Positions 24,263-37,500 of a stretch of 64,000 nt of DNA are shown one piece after another. Below the pieces are notes generated by a model. It made no database searches. It saw nothing but the letters and a program-made list of their open reading frames with translations, and had not been told where the DNA came from. Origin of the DNA: Lanius collurio (Eukaryota; Chordata; Aves; Passeriformes; Laniidae); NCBI GenBank assembly GCA_020086605.1, contig JACBWW010000046.1, positions 6,245,354-6,309,353 on the forward strand, in the 5' to 3' direction. Numbering within the stretch: the first letter of the stretch is position 1; every line of letters begins with the position of its first letter. The position numbers and the translations under genes were made by a program.

Positions 24263-26160
24263 GTAAGTTCCTTTTTGGTATTTCTCTTCACAGTGAATTG
24301 ATTTGTACAAGGGCACTGCATCCCCTAAACATGGAGCTGGCTCAGGCAGAGGGACTGAGCCCATAGGACTCCACTGGCTTCACGCTATGCCAATTCAACC
24401 AGAATTCAGCAGCTGCAGCACAGACATGGACCAGCCCCGTGATTTATAACGAGCACTGTTTTCTGTGTCTCAAGTACCTGTTTTGCAGTGTTCACAGCCT
24501 CCCTGTGCATTCCCCCAGTCCCATGGCTCTGTTTACGGGTTGCTCTTGCTCTACATGGCTCCCAGCTGCCTGCAGATGCCTCTGGGATTTGCAGTGTTGA
24601 TGGCAAAGACTGCTCTGGTAATGAGTCAGATGAAAAGATGTAACTTCTCTTTTGCTATTAGTGATATATTTCCTTTCCTAGGGTAAGCAGAATTGGGTCA
24701 GCAGCAGGTGCTGTGCATCTGCAAGGCTGGCTTGGTCTGGGCAGAGCTCTGCTGGTCAGCTGCAGAGAGGGCCTGGCTCATGGTGGGTTGACGACCAGAA
24801 TGAATGTCATAAGCAACATACTCTTGACCCCACCTGCAGATCCTGGGCTTCCCTAAGGTGATAGTTTCCTCTGAGGGGAATAATGAAGGAATTTGTCCTT
24901 GGGCTTACAGAGTATTATTTCACAGGCATAGCAGCAGTGTCATTTTCCATTGCTTTTCTTTGTGAGTTTTAGCTGATGTTCATGAGCTAAAATCCCTGGA
25001 TAGTTTCAGTTCTTGACTGTGTTTTTTTACCCCAAGAGAGTAAAGAGCAGTTCAGCCAATCGAACAAGAGGTCACCAGATTTTCTTAAAGCAGTCATTTA
25101 GTATATGCAGATATGCAACTCATTATTTCCTTAGGTCATATATTACAGGCAAGTACTCAAATGCTGGAAATTAATTTAGCAAGTAATTCTGTAATGATAT
25201 CTATTAACAATCAACAGAAGCTACTTTCTCAGTGGTGGTCCATATCTCTGCTGACCTTAATTAAGTACCATATGTATACATGACCTGCTAACTGTGGCTG
25301 TGGACCCTGTTCATAAGGGGTGACACCAAGCTTATCCACATTAGTGAAAATGTTCAGCTTAGACTGTACTGCTGTTTCAAATGACAGACAGACATGACAC
25401 TTGACATGTTAACCCATTTCCATAATATGTGTAAAACAGCCTGTTCCACCCAATAAGGAGATCATTTGATTGGAAGAGCTTAATCTTGAAGTCTTTGAGA
25501 TTGTTTTCAGCATTTTTTAAGGAAACTTTCCCTGAATGGGACTTCGGTAACTGAAACACTTGCAGCTCTGACAGATGTTTTTCTTTTCCTCCATGGTTGA
25601 AGTAGTCCTGGTAGCCAGGCTGGTTAGTCTAGCTCTGCAGGAGGTAAGTTGTTGAGTCCTTCAACAGAAGGATTTTCATGAATACATCCCAAAAGAGTCA
25701 ATTTGCTCACAGAAGAGAGTCCTCTGAGCACAGGGTTTCTGTGTCTTTGTCTCATCTCTGGGCTCAGTTTGCCTTTGTCTCATCACTCTTTAGGATCAGA
25801 TTTAATGTGGCTGTCTGAAGGAAACAAGAGCTAACACGAATCAGGGATTCCTTTGGCCTTCTCCTTAGTCACCCTCTACCTGGCATCCCATCCAAAAATC
25901 AGACTACTATTTGTCCACCTCCCTCTTTTCACTATTTGTCCTGTCGTCAAGAAAGCATAAGTTAAGAGGATCCCAAGTGTGTTATTGGCAATTTCACCCC
26001 ACATCAGAAAATTAATGGAATAAAATGTCTCTCTACAACACACTATTGACAACCTCTTGGGCAACACAGTGAGGATGTAAATGTATTAGAATGACTTTAA
26101 ATTATAGATGTATTAATTTCTCACTATTTCTTTGTTGTTGTTCTTTTCTTTCTCCTGCAG
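24263..26160. other. MBNL3 last intron
   Basis: A 1.9-kb GT-AG intron with a good pyrimidine tract before the final acceptor. No gene or repeat is recognised. Confidence 0.7.
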
Positions 26161-26181
26161 CAGACCATGTTGAAATACTGA
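26161..26181 (+). CDS. MBNL3: MBNL3 last coding exon (short C-terminus)
   Basis: After TTTCTCCTGCAG the phase-0 reading is QTMLKY then TGA (26179-26181), used when the 74-nt exon is skipped. From memory human MBNL3 ends NQLKF and MBNL2 ends NQIILK, so a short LK-type tail is expected. The acceptor is a CAGCAG tandem: use of the second AG (exon from 26164) would drop one glutamine and give TMLKY. When the 74-nt exon is included, everything here is 3' UTR. Confidence 0.65.
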   Translation, partial: QTMLKY

Positions 26182-26335
26182 ACAGTAAAATTACGGAGCA
26201 CCAGGACTTCTTGGTGGGAAGCTGCGCATGGCCTTTCTGTATATATTCCCTTCTTCCCTCCATTGTTCTCTACCACCTCTACAGTAAGCCTGTTGCAGCC
26301 TACATGTTAACCAAAAACTGATCAATGGGAATGTC

Positions 26336-26356
26336 AAAAAAAAAAAAAAAAAAAAA
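26336..26356 (+). repeat. A21 homopolymer in MBNL3 3' UTR
   Basis: A run of 21 adenines about 155 nt after the coding end. There is no AATAAA just upstream, so it is a genomic tract rather than a poly(A) site. It is likely length-variable. Confidence 0.85.
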
Positions 26357-29300
26357 GCACTATAGAAACAATTAACAAACAGCGCTCTGTTATATGAGAT
26401 ATACAAATAGGAAATTATAATAGACTTTTATAACACGTTACTTTAACACACTTAATCATTTTATGATTACCATCCTGATAAGTGCATCTGCACAGTGGAC
26501 TGTTGGTTTACTGTATACTATCGATGGATAAATGTTTGTCTTGTTTTTAAAGTGTTATCTTACTTTTGTTTACATCATAGTCTATTGATTTGTTTTAAAG
26601 TGTACATCATTATCAAGTATACTCAATACCATTTTTTCATTACTGTTATGTCTTAAGTTTTCATATACTGTAGGTTTTATGGGGTTTTGTTTGGTTTTTT
26701 GCTAAAAATGTTGTTGTGGGAAACAGGAATTATGTGCTTGAAAAGCACAGGAATGTTCTGCCCTTTGCTGGATTTTGCTGTTAATGTCAGCTGAAGTTCC
26801 TTATGTTAAATGCTCCTTTTATCATTTACAATTTGCCTTCAGATAGTCTCCAAATTTTTAGTACAAGTGAAATGAAAGGACAGCTGTCATTTTAGTACAG
26901 TTCAGGGTATTTCTTTCAATACAATGAGCGGATTCTGGAAACTTTAGGAAAAAAACCAAACCCACAAAAGCTCAGGCTCAGTCAGGGGACAGGAACAATT
27001 TGCTCAGACAGGGGTAAGCATCAAGGGATTTCTGCAGCTCTGTTGTCCATTGAAGTGCATTCTCAGCTGCAAACGGCGCACAATCTCTCTCGCTGTTCTC
27101 ATGGTGCAGTCAAAACAAACAACACAAAAATGGTGGTGGAGTGAGACAGCTTCAGTTGGGCAAAAGGTCATTGCATTGGAGAGGAGCAGGTGCCAGCCAT
27201 TGGCTGGGGAGGGCCCGGGACCATTGCTCAGCCCGGCCTGGGTAGCACTGAGCCCTGGGACTTGTCTCCACCGACCACGCTGAAACATTTTGGCCTGAAA
27301 TCTTATATGTGTCTCTTCTTAAAATTTTGTCTGCATACATGCCCCATTTATTTAATCACCATTTTCCATAAGTGGGTGATTTTTCCCCACCCTGTGATCT
27401 CTGGCCCTTTAAAGCAAACGCAGCAGTAACAAAGCAGCAAAAAGCTCAGCATAACCTTTCTGCTGTAGATAAACGTTCATCTTAATGCAGTTCCTGTAGG
27501 TCAGTGGATTTATTTTGGCACCTTCTACTTGATCAAGAGCAATGTTTGCTGCACAACAAGGGCTAGTTCTCAATACCTCCTTTTCATACGCACGAATAAA
27601 ACCATTTCAGCCCATGCACCTTGGACAGCCCTGCCTGTCGGTATGCTGCATTGCTGAACAATCTGGCTGCAGAAATGCATTTTGGTTGAGGACACTACCG
27701 TTGAGGATACCATCCCTGTCATAGCTCTACAGTGTCATTGGCATTATGGAAGAGATGGATTTGCTGCTGTAAATCCACAAACTCCATACAAGGAGAAGGA
27801 GAGTCAAGCAAGAGGCCAGCTCACAGTGTCTGGAGGAGCAACCACCCCGAGCTCAGAGTGGTCCTGTAGAGTGCCAAATTCAGACAAGCAGATTTTCTTC
27901 TCTTTTCCCAGTTCCTTGGCCTTCATTAGATTTTCCTTGCCCCCTCTCCTGCAGTGTGAGCACAGACAGTTTGCTAGATGTGTATCTCCATGGACTACAA
28001 GTGATGGAGGGGGACCTACAATGCAGCCTGTGTGCCCTAGGGCGTGTTCTGTCCATCTGCCCATGGACACTCTCCCATAGCACGAACCTTTGAGGAGCCC
28101 AGCTCAAAAAGGCCTTGAGGAATCTTTTTGTTCAATTTAGCAGACTTTGAACCAAATCCTGATAGAGAGGGGAAAAAAACATTTCCCCCAAGACCTCCTT
28201 TATGGACCCTGAGTTTGACATTTGCTTGTATCTGTGGGTGTTCCTCAGCCATCCACGCTCATAAGTGGCAGAGTGGCCTGAAATCCATGACTCTTATTTG
28301 TATTCATGACCACATACCTGTTCTTTTCACCACTGAGTTTCTGTTTCCCAAAACCATAACATTGTTAGTGGAAAAAGTGGATTTGAGTACTTCCTGTTTG
28401 AAATTATTTGTGTATCAAAAATGGGTTTTGCACAACCTGTGCCAGTGCCTCAACAAAGAACAGAGCTGATCTGAAGCCAGAAAGGATGCATTCAAGCTTG
28501 TATGGCTTTATGAGTTCAAGGAGGTTGAAATTTTTTCAGTGCTAAATGGATTTTTGTATATCTTGACACTTTGATGTAACCTCCTATTTTATTTATCGAC
28601 TTAAACATCTGGCATAGATGTGCATAGAATGTAAACCTAGAATACAGCTGTTTTCATGTCACATTTAAAGCACTGAAAAAAAAAGGCGTCAAAGGATTAT
28701 TTTTTATTAAAGAGGTCCAATGAGGGATGTTCAGGGTAGTTATATTAGGTGCCACAACAGATTTTATATTGCTGGCAAATTTAGAGTTAATTTGTAAATG
28801 AGTTTAAGGAAAGAAAAGCTTGAAGCACTAAACTTCACCAAATTCAAAACAATCTCGGCAAAAATGCCATTTTGAGGTAGCACTATTTAAACCAGTTGTG
28901 CAATGACTTGCTCTAATTTTCTTTGTTAAAGAAAGAAAAGAAAAAAAACAGTCGTCAGACTATAAATTTCCTAAATAGACTATTACAAAGTCACTGAGCT
29001 AGTTAGTGACTCTAAACAAATGTCATAAAAGCATGAATATCATCCTTTATTTGACAACAAATGTATGTAAGTTTGTTTAAATGGATATAATTTTAGTGAC
29101 ATTTTTATAAGCTTCCCACTTTCCATGAACCTATATTTTTTATTTATCCAAAGTTATTTCTCTTTGTCCATTTCTCTCAGCCTTATGCAAACAATATGCA
29201 AGAAATGCTGAAACTTGGATAAAACGGGTCATGCAGAGGGAAAATGAAAGCTGAGATTGATCATTTTCACAAAAAAGGTTGTTAGTAGTTTCAATAAAAA

Positions 29301-30391
29301 GTACTACTACTAAACTGTAACATAAGCAGACAATAAAAGAGGGATTTAAAATAAAATGGATTCATAAAACTATTAAGATTATTTTTGTTAAATACAGTGT
29401 TTTTAGTAATTTGGAACATGATTTCACAATCAGACATGTTTTTTAGTTGGAAATTTTTAGCTGATGATTTTTGACTGTGTATTTTTGCATCGCAACGTTC
29501 TAGAAGCCGTTACCTCCCCCGGCAGCCTGCTCAGTCCCTCTTCCCGAGCACTCCGATGCGCGTTTCCTCCCAGCCACCCCACTGCTCCCTGCTCGCAGCG
29601 TTCCCTAGGGGCAGTATTGGCCAGGCTGGGGTGCCGCTGCTCCTCCCGCTGTGCCACTGTCCCACCAGAGCCCGGACTCCACAGAGCTGGCACTGGAGCT
29701 GGGCATGTGTTGGTGGCACAGGTGGCTGGAGCAGGACATGTGTGTACTGGCGACACCCCCGGCCCGGCTCAGACTGGCACTGGTGCGGTAGGAGTAGCTC
29801 TAGGACACATGGGTACATGATTGAGAAACTGGAGTCCTCATTTTGTTTATCCCTTGTACATTTCACAGACATGAAAATTGAAAAAGGTGAAATTTATGAG
29901 GAAAATCTAATTTCCCATTCCTGTTGAATGGATTTAGTTTGATATTGACCTGATTTTACCATGTGCCTGTTGAAGGCCTTAGAGTATATACTGTATGTTA
30001 AAGACTGTAATAACTTTTAAAAAAAAATAGTTGCTAGCCTAATCCAAATGTAAATAGAGCTACAACTCATTGTTACTAGGCTACAATGCATTAATTCATG
30101 TCATATATTTTAATTTCTCTACCATTAGTTTTTAAGGTTTTCATTATTGCTTCTTTTGATATCTTTGGTAACTAATGAATTTAATTTTGAAGGAGAGTTA
30201 GAGAACATTTTAAATTTTTAATACATGTGTTCATCCCATTTAGTTATATTCTAAAACAACACTGAAGCATGGTAAGGTATAGAATACAGTCCATAACTAG
30301 TTTGTATAGTTTACAGTTTAAGAACAAAATTAACTTTGTATGTAACTCCTACAATGATAGATTCATTGTTAACTAATTATATTAAGTTGTT

Positions 30392-30405
30392 GTTGCTATG
30401 GCAAC
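30392..30405. promoter_or_regulatory. X-box-like palindrome in MBNL3 3' UTR region
   Basis: GTTGCTATGGCAAC differs from a perfect X-box palindrome at one base and can also form a 5-bp hairpin in RNA. It could be an RFX site or an RNA stem; chance is possible. Confidence 0.35.
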
Positions 30406-33384
30406 AAAACTACAACATGGCTACCTTTGTATACATTATTTGTGAAATTTTCACATGTAAATTAAAAGTGATGTGTAACAGTATGAGCTTGTTAAAGGTA
30501 CAGTTCGATACTGTCAGATAAAGATATGATTGAATATTTTTAAAATCCCAAAGTCCCATGTGAACACTGAATTTGTGTCTTTAAGGTCACTTTTTCAGTC
30601 AAGAAGTTTACAACACATGGATTTAGAGTCAGGTTTTATAGCTTGTAGAAATTGTTGTGTGGCAAGGGTTATTCCACAGTATTTTCACTTCGGAAACATG
30701 GCAGCCTGTATTTACAACATAGTAACCGGTCTTGCTTTCATTTCACATCCATTCACACGGTGGGAATTCGGAATTAATCCATTTCAGTACTGTAGCTTTG
30801 CCTGCAATTTTCTTTTCTCCAGAAATTGAACACTCACACGATTACATTACGATCAGGGCTAAAAATTAAGCGTATAACTATTTTAATACTAATTTATATT
30901 AGCAAAAACTGTACATAATAAAAAAAATATTGTGGAATGACCTCGTAACAGTGTTGAAGATACAAATATGCTGCAGTTAAACTGATTCAGTTAGTGTACG
31001 AATGTGTGAGACACACCTTTTTTGCACTTATGTACATAGTCCACGAAAGAAATCCTTGGAACTTATTTTGAATATAAAAAGTCTGTAATAATACAGGAAA
31101 AGTTTGTAAAAGAGATAGGTATTACTAAGGCTTTGAAAAGGAGGAGTTTTTTGCTATAAAACTTATCTGAAAGCATGATGTTGCTTTGCTGTTGTAAAAG
31201 CTTTGTAGTTTGCCATAGCTTATTATACAGCAGACTGATAACAGGTCAGCTCCAACCTGCAGCACAGAAAATGGGAAACAGTGCCGAATGAATTAGTAAG
31301 GTCACTAGCAAAGATTCACATTACTTTATTTAATCAGCCTACCTTTTCAAACACACTCCATCATGTCTCTGATAGGTTATGTTCTTGATGAATCATACGA
31401 GGACTGGTGCTGTCCATGGCAGCACACACACATTTTTCCTAGCACCTAATCCTTTTTCTGTCTGGAAGTATTTGTCTGTCAGAGGTGACTGTCATTGTGG
31501 TGAATGTTTTAAATCCTAGAGTGAATCCGAAGTGTTGCAACTACCTGTTTGGGTTTTTTTTAACCTTTTGGGGCAAGGTAACAAAATGGAAGGAGCTGGT
31601 GAGCCATAGATGGACAAGGATGGGTTGGGATTGTCTGGGACCAGTTCTTTCTGCTGTGTGACAGCCGTGGTGTTCATTTGAGAGGCACATGGTAGTGCTG
31701 CAGGTGGTGCTGGGGCAGGGAGGTGGAGGCAGTGTGGCTAGCTGGGTGCTCCAGGCTGGGACTAAACAAGCCCCTTTGAGTTGCCACCAAGGAAGAGCAA
31801 AGCTGTGGCTCCTCAGTGAGCAGCTTTTGTTCCTGTTTGTGTTGTACTACTGGGGCTCTGCAGTGCTGGGGGATTTTGGAGCAGCTGAAGCACCTGTGTT
31901 GACCCATTTATTTTTGATTGGAACAAGTTTCAGTTTTTGTTGGATTTTTTTTTTTTTTTCCAAAACTCAAGCCCCAGATTTGCTTCAGAGAAGTAGCTGT
32001 TTTTGCTGTGAGTCTGGTCCTGACTCCAGCAGTGAGTCAAGTCCCCCAGAGCAGAACTGGTGGGAGGTGGCACCCGATGTCACTGTCACCCTTTCCTGGC
32101 TGCCCCAGGGTTGGGGGCTGAGTTGTTGCTGCCCAGCCCAAGACCTGCTCCTTGGGCAGCATTCCTTACTCCTGGTGATGCCAATGTGTGCTCAGCCAGC
32201 CCACTCTGCACCATGGGGCTGTGCAAATGGTGGTTTGCTCAATTGGAGTGGCCCCAGGGTCTTCAAAATGAGGAAAAATCAGATGTTGCTTCTCTCCATG
32301 GTGTTATATAATAACCTAGTTTTTAATACAAAATAATCAGCTAGTTCAAGCCACCACACGATTGAGGCTTCCCTTAGCCATAGTCAATTTCTATAATCAA
32401 GCTCTTTCTCATTTCTGGGATTAAGAGAGAAAAATATTTTGCACTCTGTGAAATGAATCATAGCTGGTCAAACTTCATTGGGGTATGAGTATGATTATGA
32501 CAACACTGCTAAAATCTTTGCTAGTGATCTTTACTGACATCCTTTATCATCAAAAATAACTCTATATGCCTCTCAAAGGAGATATTTAAATATACGAAAT
32601 AACACAACTGTTAAATAAAATGAAGTTATTTTTCCAAACACACAACAGAGGGAATTACCTGACACCGAATTACAAGGTTCCAGTTCTTTATTACTGTACA
32701 CAGATGCTATTTGATAGTGGTGGAAGCCAAATGATTTTGTTGCCATGGCTTTTGTATCCTAGCAGATGAGGGGATGATAAGACCATTCTTAGAATGGATT
32801 ATGGGATTTTTTTTCTTTCCAATTAGCTTTGTTTTGATTTTTTTTTTTTAGATCATGAAAATGAATTGACTCCTCACCCTTTATTACATCACCTGACAAC
32901 AGATCACTTTTTTTTTAAATAGAGAATTGTATTTTAGGCAATCACTAAAATCAAAGAAAGAATGTTCTCCTAAATGGTCAATTTTAAATTTAAATATATA
33001 AAAACATTTATACTGTACTGTGTGAAGTAGATCTTTGAAGCACATTCTTCTTTTCATAGGCATTTCTGGTAAAACAAGGGAAACATTAGATATCAATGGT
33101 ATAGTTTAGAAAATACATACAAACAACTACACTTAGCCCTGTGGAATTGTAAAAAATTAAAATATCATTGGATCCAGACAGGCATAGGTTAATGCAGTAT
33201 TTTAGTTCCGTAACAGGATAGTTCATTCCCTCAACTGCTACCAACAGGGTGTATGCTTTGAATTTATTTTTCTTTTTGCCACATTATATTGCTGTAGTGC
33301 TTGTACGTGCTTTAGAAATGTGCATAATGCTACTCATTTTAGTATGTTACTTCTATATTGTTATTGTTTATTTTTTGATCTTTT

Positions 33385-33390
33385 AATAAA
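33385..33390 (+). terminator. MBNL3: Candidate distal MBNL3 polyadenylation signal
   Basis: AATAAA, followed within about 20-35 nt by GT/T-rich DNA, at the point where AT-rich 3' UTR-like sequence begins to give way to more GC-rich intergenic DNA by 33.7-34 kb. Confidence 0.5.
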
Positions 33391-33753
33391 GTGTATAAAA
33401 TTCTTGGTTATGTTTTTTATGGATCCATATCTACATATTAATAGGATTTTACTTTAAAAACTTTTCCAGTTCCAGGTTATTAGTACCAAACTTCAAAGAT
33501 TATGATGTAAAAATAATAACTAATGAATTTAAATCAATGTTATATCTAAAGTGTAGATCAATAGAATAAATTTCTTTCCAGAAAATACCTTCAGTATTTT
33601 GAATTCTATGTAGCCAGTGCCTCCTTTTTACTGGATGCATTCGGCCTATCATATTAAAGTTAGTAACACAAGACAGACATTTGTATTTTAGAAAAATAAA
33701 AAGTAAAATTTTCCAGATGCTGCCTTTTGGTTTCTCTCATGCCTTAGACTTAG

Positions 33754-33807
33754 GGATGTGAGTAACTGCCCTTGTGAAGTCCAAGTGTCGGTCCAGCCTT
33801 GGCACCC
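33754..33807 (+). repeat. Dispersed 54-bp direct repeat, copy 1
   Basis: Begins GGATGTGAGTAACTGCCC and ends CCAGCCTTGGCACCC. It matches 34464-34517 with three substitutions. Similarity does not extend visibly on either side. Confidence 0.85.
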
Positions 33808-34463
33808 TTTGGAGACACATGTGATATGGTCTGCTTGGCTTGTATTTTTCCATGCTTCCTTTCTGACTCTGTCTGTGATGTGATTAGAGAGGAGATCAGA
33901 GCTGTGCATTTGAAGATAACCATGAAGAATAAATCAACTCCCATTCAAAGGCCTGCAGCTTTTGTAGCACAGTGATGTGTGTATTAATTTTTCTCTTTCA
34001 GCATTCATGTTAGATACTGTTTTGAATGTCCCAGTGCAACAATACAACAGTGAGCTCCCCTTTGGCAGCAGCCTGGATTCCCCAGCTCTCTTCCAAGTGC
34101 CCCGCTCATCCCAGACTGCCTGTCCGGGCTCACGCCTCTGGCTGGCACAAGCTGGGGCTGCCTCTTACCATGGTCTGGGGCCACTCTGGCTGAGCTGGGT
34201 CTAGGCTGCTGTAAGAGAAAATTGCTTCTTGATGAGCTTGAGTAACTGAAACGCTGTAACACTGCGTAGATTTAGGTGCAAGAAAACCGTTCAACAGCGT
34301 GGCCACCTTGGTCACCACCTTCTTAATAGCCTTGATAAGAAACTGGCTGGAGATTGCTCCATCAAGGCTTTAAGCTGGAGGCACCGAGCCAGGGCACGTG
34401 GCTGTCCTAGGCCACAGTGTCACTCAGCTTGTGGGCGACAGTGGACAATGCCAGGAGCCCCAA

Positions 34464-34517
34464 GGATGTGAGTAACTGCCCTTGTGAAGTCTGAGTGTTG
34501 GTCCAGCCTTGGCACCC
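34464..34517 (+). repeat. Dispersed 54-bp direct repeat, copy 2
   Basis: Second copy, 710 bp downstream of the first, same orientation, three differences by hand count. The family is not recognised. Confidence 0.85.
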
Positions 34518-37500
34518 AGGTGGCTGTGACAGGACACCAGCATCATGGGTGAGCCTGGATGGTGCAGCTTGAGGAGTCTGGTGCCAGCACAAGGGAGTTC
34601 CCTCAGAGCAGAGGAGGGATTCTTGGCTGTTACAGAGTTTTAAGAATCTGACTCTTAGGACTTGGGGGAGGGATTAGGAGTTTGAGAATGTCTTTCAGGG
34701 GATGTGGGTGCAGTAGAGCTGCTCGGGGCAGGAGCTGTGGCGAGGAGGCACTGCCAGAGGAGGCTGGGCAGACACCGCTCCTCCTCCAGAGTAGGACAAG
34801 CTGCTGACTTTGAGGACAGACAGACTGAGCCTAGGACAAATTATGTAATTTTGTAATTTCATCAGCCTGTTCCCCTGACTTTTCTTTCCAGGTTAATTGA
34901 CTCTATTTGTGTGTCAAGGCCACTTAGAGCTTTTGTCTATAAATGACTCCTGCCTCATCTGATGGCACAGTTAAATGTCTGAATTATTTCTAAGATCAAA
35001 ATAAAAGTGGGACTGAAACTTTTCTAGGCAGTTGATGTGGAAGCATGGGATTCTTCCTGAACCATTACTCGTAACTTTTATTGCTAGCTTTGGTCTGGCT
35101 TGCTTTCCCTGCAGGATGGAGACAGGGGCTTTCAAGTGATGCTTTCCTTGGAGATGTGGGAAGGGCTGGGCCTTGGCTACTTGAATTCACCAGCTCTGCT
35201 CAGAAGCCTCCCCCATGGAGGAGGTTGGGGGTAGGAGTCACACACTGGCACCAAAAATCAAGAGTAGTCCATCAACAAGAGACTTTAAATTGTGTTTCAA
35301 GGCCAAACAGCATCCTTGGGCCAGGGATGTGGGATTTTATCTGGGGCCCTTTTGCAGAAGTTACAGGAGGAGCTGCTGCAAACTACTTTATAGATGGAGT
35401 TGGATTAAAGGATCTGAGTAAAATTATTCATGATGCTGTATTTACTGCATGTGTTGTTTTGAAGTCATATAGCATGTGGCCCATCTATCTTCTTTTTCAT
35501 TGGAGCTTGTTTGTGCAGGAAAGTCAAGTTTAATACAAAAATCTCTATTTAGCTCTTTGGTTCAGTGGGAAACATGAGAAAAATCAATTTTTTCAATACT
35601 TGCTCCATATTCAGATGGTCCAAAGCCAGTTTTTATTCAATGTGGACTTAGTGCTGGATAAATAGATCAATTTGGTCTATTTATTATGAGAAATAAGAGA
35701 ATGGAGAAATGTTTGGCTAATCCCCAATGAGTTGTAGATCTAAAATATCCTCTCCAACACAACCTCTCCCCTAACTGTCCCCAGGAGAGGTCATGTCAGT
35801 GTGCAGGGTGGAGTGCAGCCTGTACCCTCTCACTTGTGCTCTGAGCTGCTACTGCAGATGATGGGCTCAGGTTCCTCCTGCAGCCCAGGTAAGACCTGCC
35901 TTGAGTACATCTCTGAGATGGCAGCACATGCCAACGAAGGATCCCTGTGAGTGGGTTGGGAGGCCTCTGCAGTGTCTGGGCAGGGAGACAGAAAAAGCCA
36001 CAGCCTGAAGGCCATGGGGATGGGCTTGGAAGAGCAGCCCCCCAGCAAGCCAGCTCTGATGGGGTCCCAGCAAGGCTTGGGTCAGTTGGAAGATGTTTAC
36101 TTTACCCTTCCCTCCTCGTTTTGCCTTTTTCAAGGTGGCTCTGCCAGTCTGTTTAGCAGGCACGTGCCCTGGCATCTGCCCCACTGTTCCTACTGCTCTT
36201 CCCGTGGATCCAAAAGTGTAAATACAGCCCTGAGGGGATGGCACTGTGACACCTAACCACCTGCATGTGGAGGATCCCTGCAGCCAGGCAGGAGGCCCTG
36301 GTACAGTGCTGCTGCACCATTTCTCTCCTCACAGCCGCAGCTGGGTTTCACAGAGGTATTTCTGCTTTGCTCCATAGTTTGTGTAAACTATTTGCTCTTA
36401 AATGTTATCAAAGCCTTCCCAAGGGAGCTGCTGCCTCCCACCTTCCGCAGCCACCATGTGCTCAAAGCCTGTGTCTGCAATCGATACAGCTTCTGTTTCA
36501 GTGTTTCACAGCACCAACATTCAGCCCATCTCCATGGCAGTGCTTCTGCTGCAACTCCTGCATGTCCTGTGCTCCCCATGGCCATGAAAGCTTTGCAGCC
36601 ATGTCCCCACCTGCCCCATAGCCCTGTCAGTCCTCAGTTTTGCCCCCACACCTGCAGCACAATGGCACCTGAATGTCTGACAGGGCTCCCACTGGTGAAC
36701 AGCTTCTGGAAATCACATCAAGGGGCGCTGGAGGTGTTCTGGGCTACATATGTTTGCACCAAAGCAAAGGTGCTTGTGCTTTGTAAAGCTTATGGAAAAC
36801 TCCTGTTGAAAAAAGCTGTGTTTTGCTTTCCCCCACAGAAGCCTGAATCAAAGCCATCAGTCACTTGCCCTGTGGGGTGAGCCTGCCTAAGGGCCACACT
36901 GCCACACTGGTAAGGAGACACAGGATATTCCCATCGCTGTTCTCAGAGCCGTGTGTAGCTGTGTCAAGGCAAGGGAAATACAAAGGTAAGACCATGTATT
37001 CTCTAGGGTACAGAGTGCTGTTGGCCACCCATACCCCATGATGCTGGGGTGTGCAGCAGCAGCAGGTGCTGGCTCAGCAGCTCCGCTGCCTGGACCATCC
37101 ATTGTGCTTTGAAAGCTGAATGTTCCAAGTCCCACTGTCCTGGCCCTGTCATGACCTGCAGTGAGGTTTGGGACTGCCCCAGCAGTGCTGGCAGGAGGAG
37201 GATGGGTGATACAAGGTCACACATGATGATGCTACTTGTGCTATTGCATGAATCAAGGGGATTTTGGTGAGGGTAATGAGAGCAACTTGGGGCTCTGAGC
37301 TGGGGAGGATGAGGCCTTGGAAGACTTTAATTTCCTGCATTGCACAGTTCAAGGATGGGGGCTGTGGCCACATTTGGACCAGTGGGGTTAGACTAAGGGT
37401 AGCCCATGCTGAGGAGGGAGGTGGGCTGCAGTTCTCCCTACCAGGTTCTCACCCCTCTGCCAGCTTTGCTCAATTATGGGAAATCCTTTAAGCTTTTGCA

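Larger units (their letters stand above)
26182..33410 (+). other. MBNL3: Probable MBNL3 3' UTR (about 7.2 kb)
   Basis: Long, AT-rich and frame-poor sequence continues from the last exon without a clear break until AATAAA at 33385-33390, followed by a T/GT-rich stretch (TTGGTTATG then a T-run), a good cleavage region. Earlier hexamers at 29293-29298 and 30917-30922 could give shorter forms. Several Pumilio-type motifs (TGTANATA) occur: 26238-26245, 30049-30056, 30910-30917 and 31031-31038. Two GC-richer islands (about 29500-29820 and 31640-32260) interrupt the AT-rich character. The extent is inferred from composition, since no transcript data are available. Confidence 0.55.

Noticed and set aside
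31689..32336. 215-codon plus-strand frame in the MBNL3 3' UTR region
   Set aside because: No domain, no Kozak or splice support, and odd composition. It sits in a GC-richer island of the presumed UTR.
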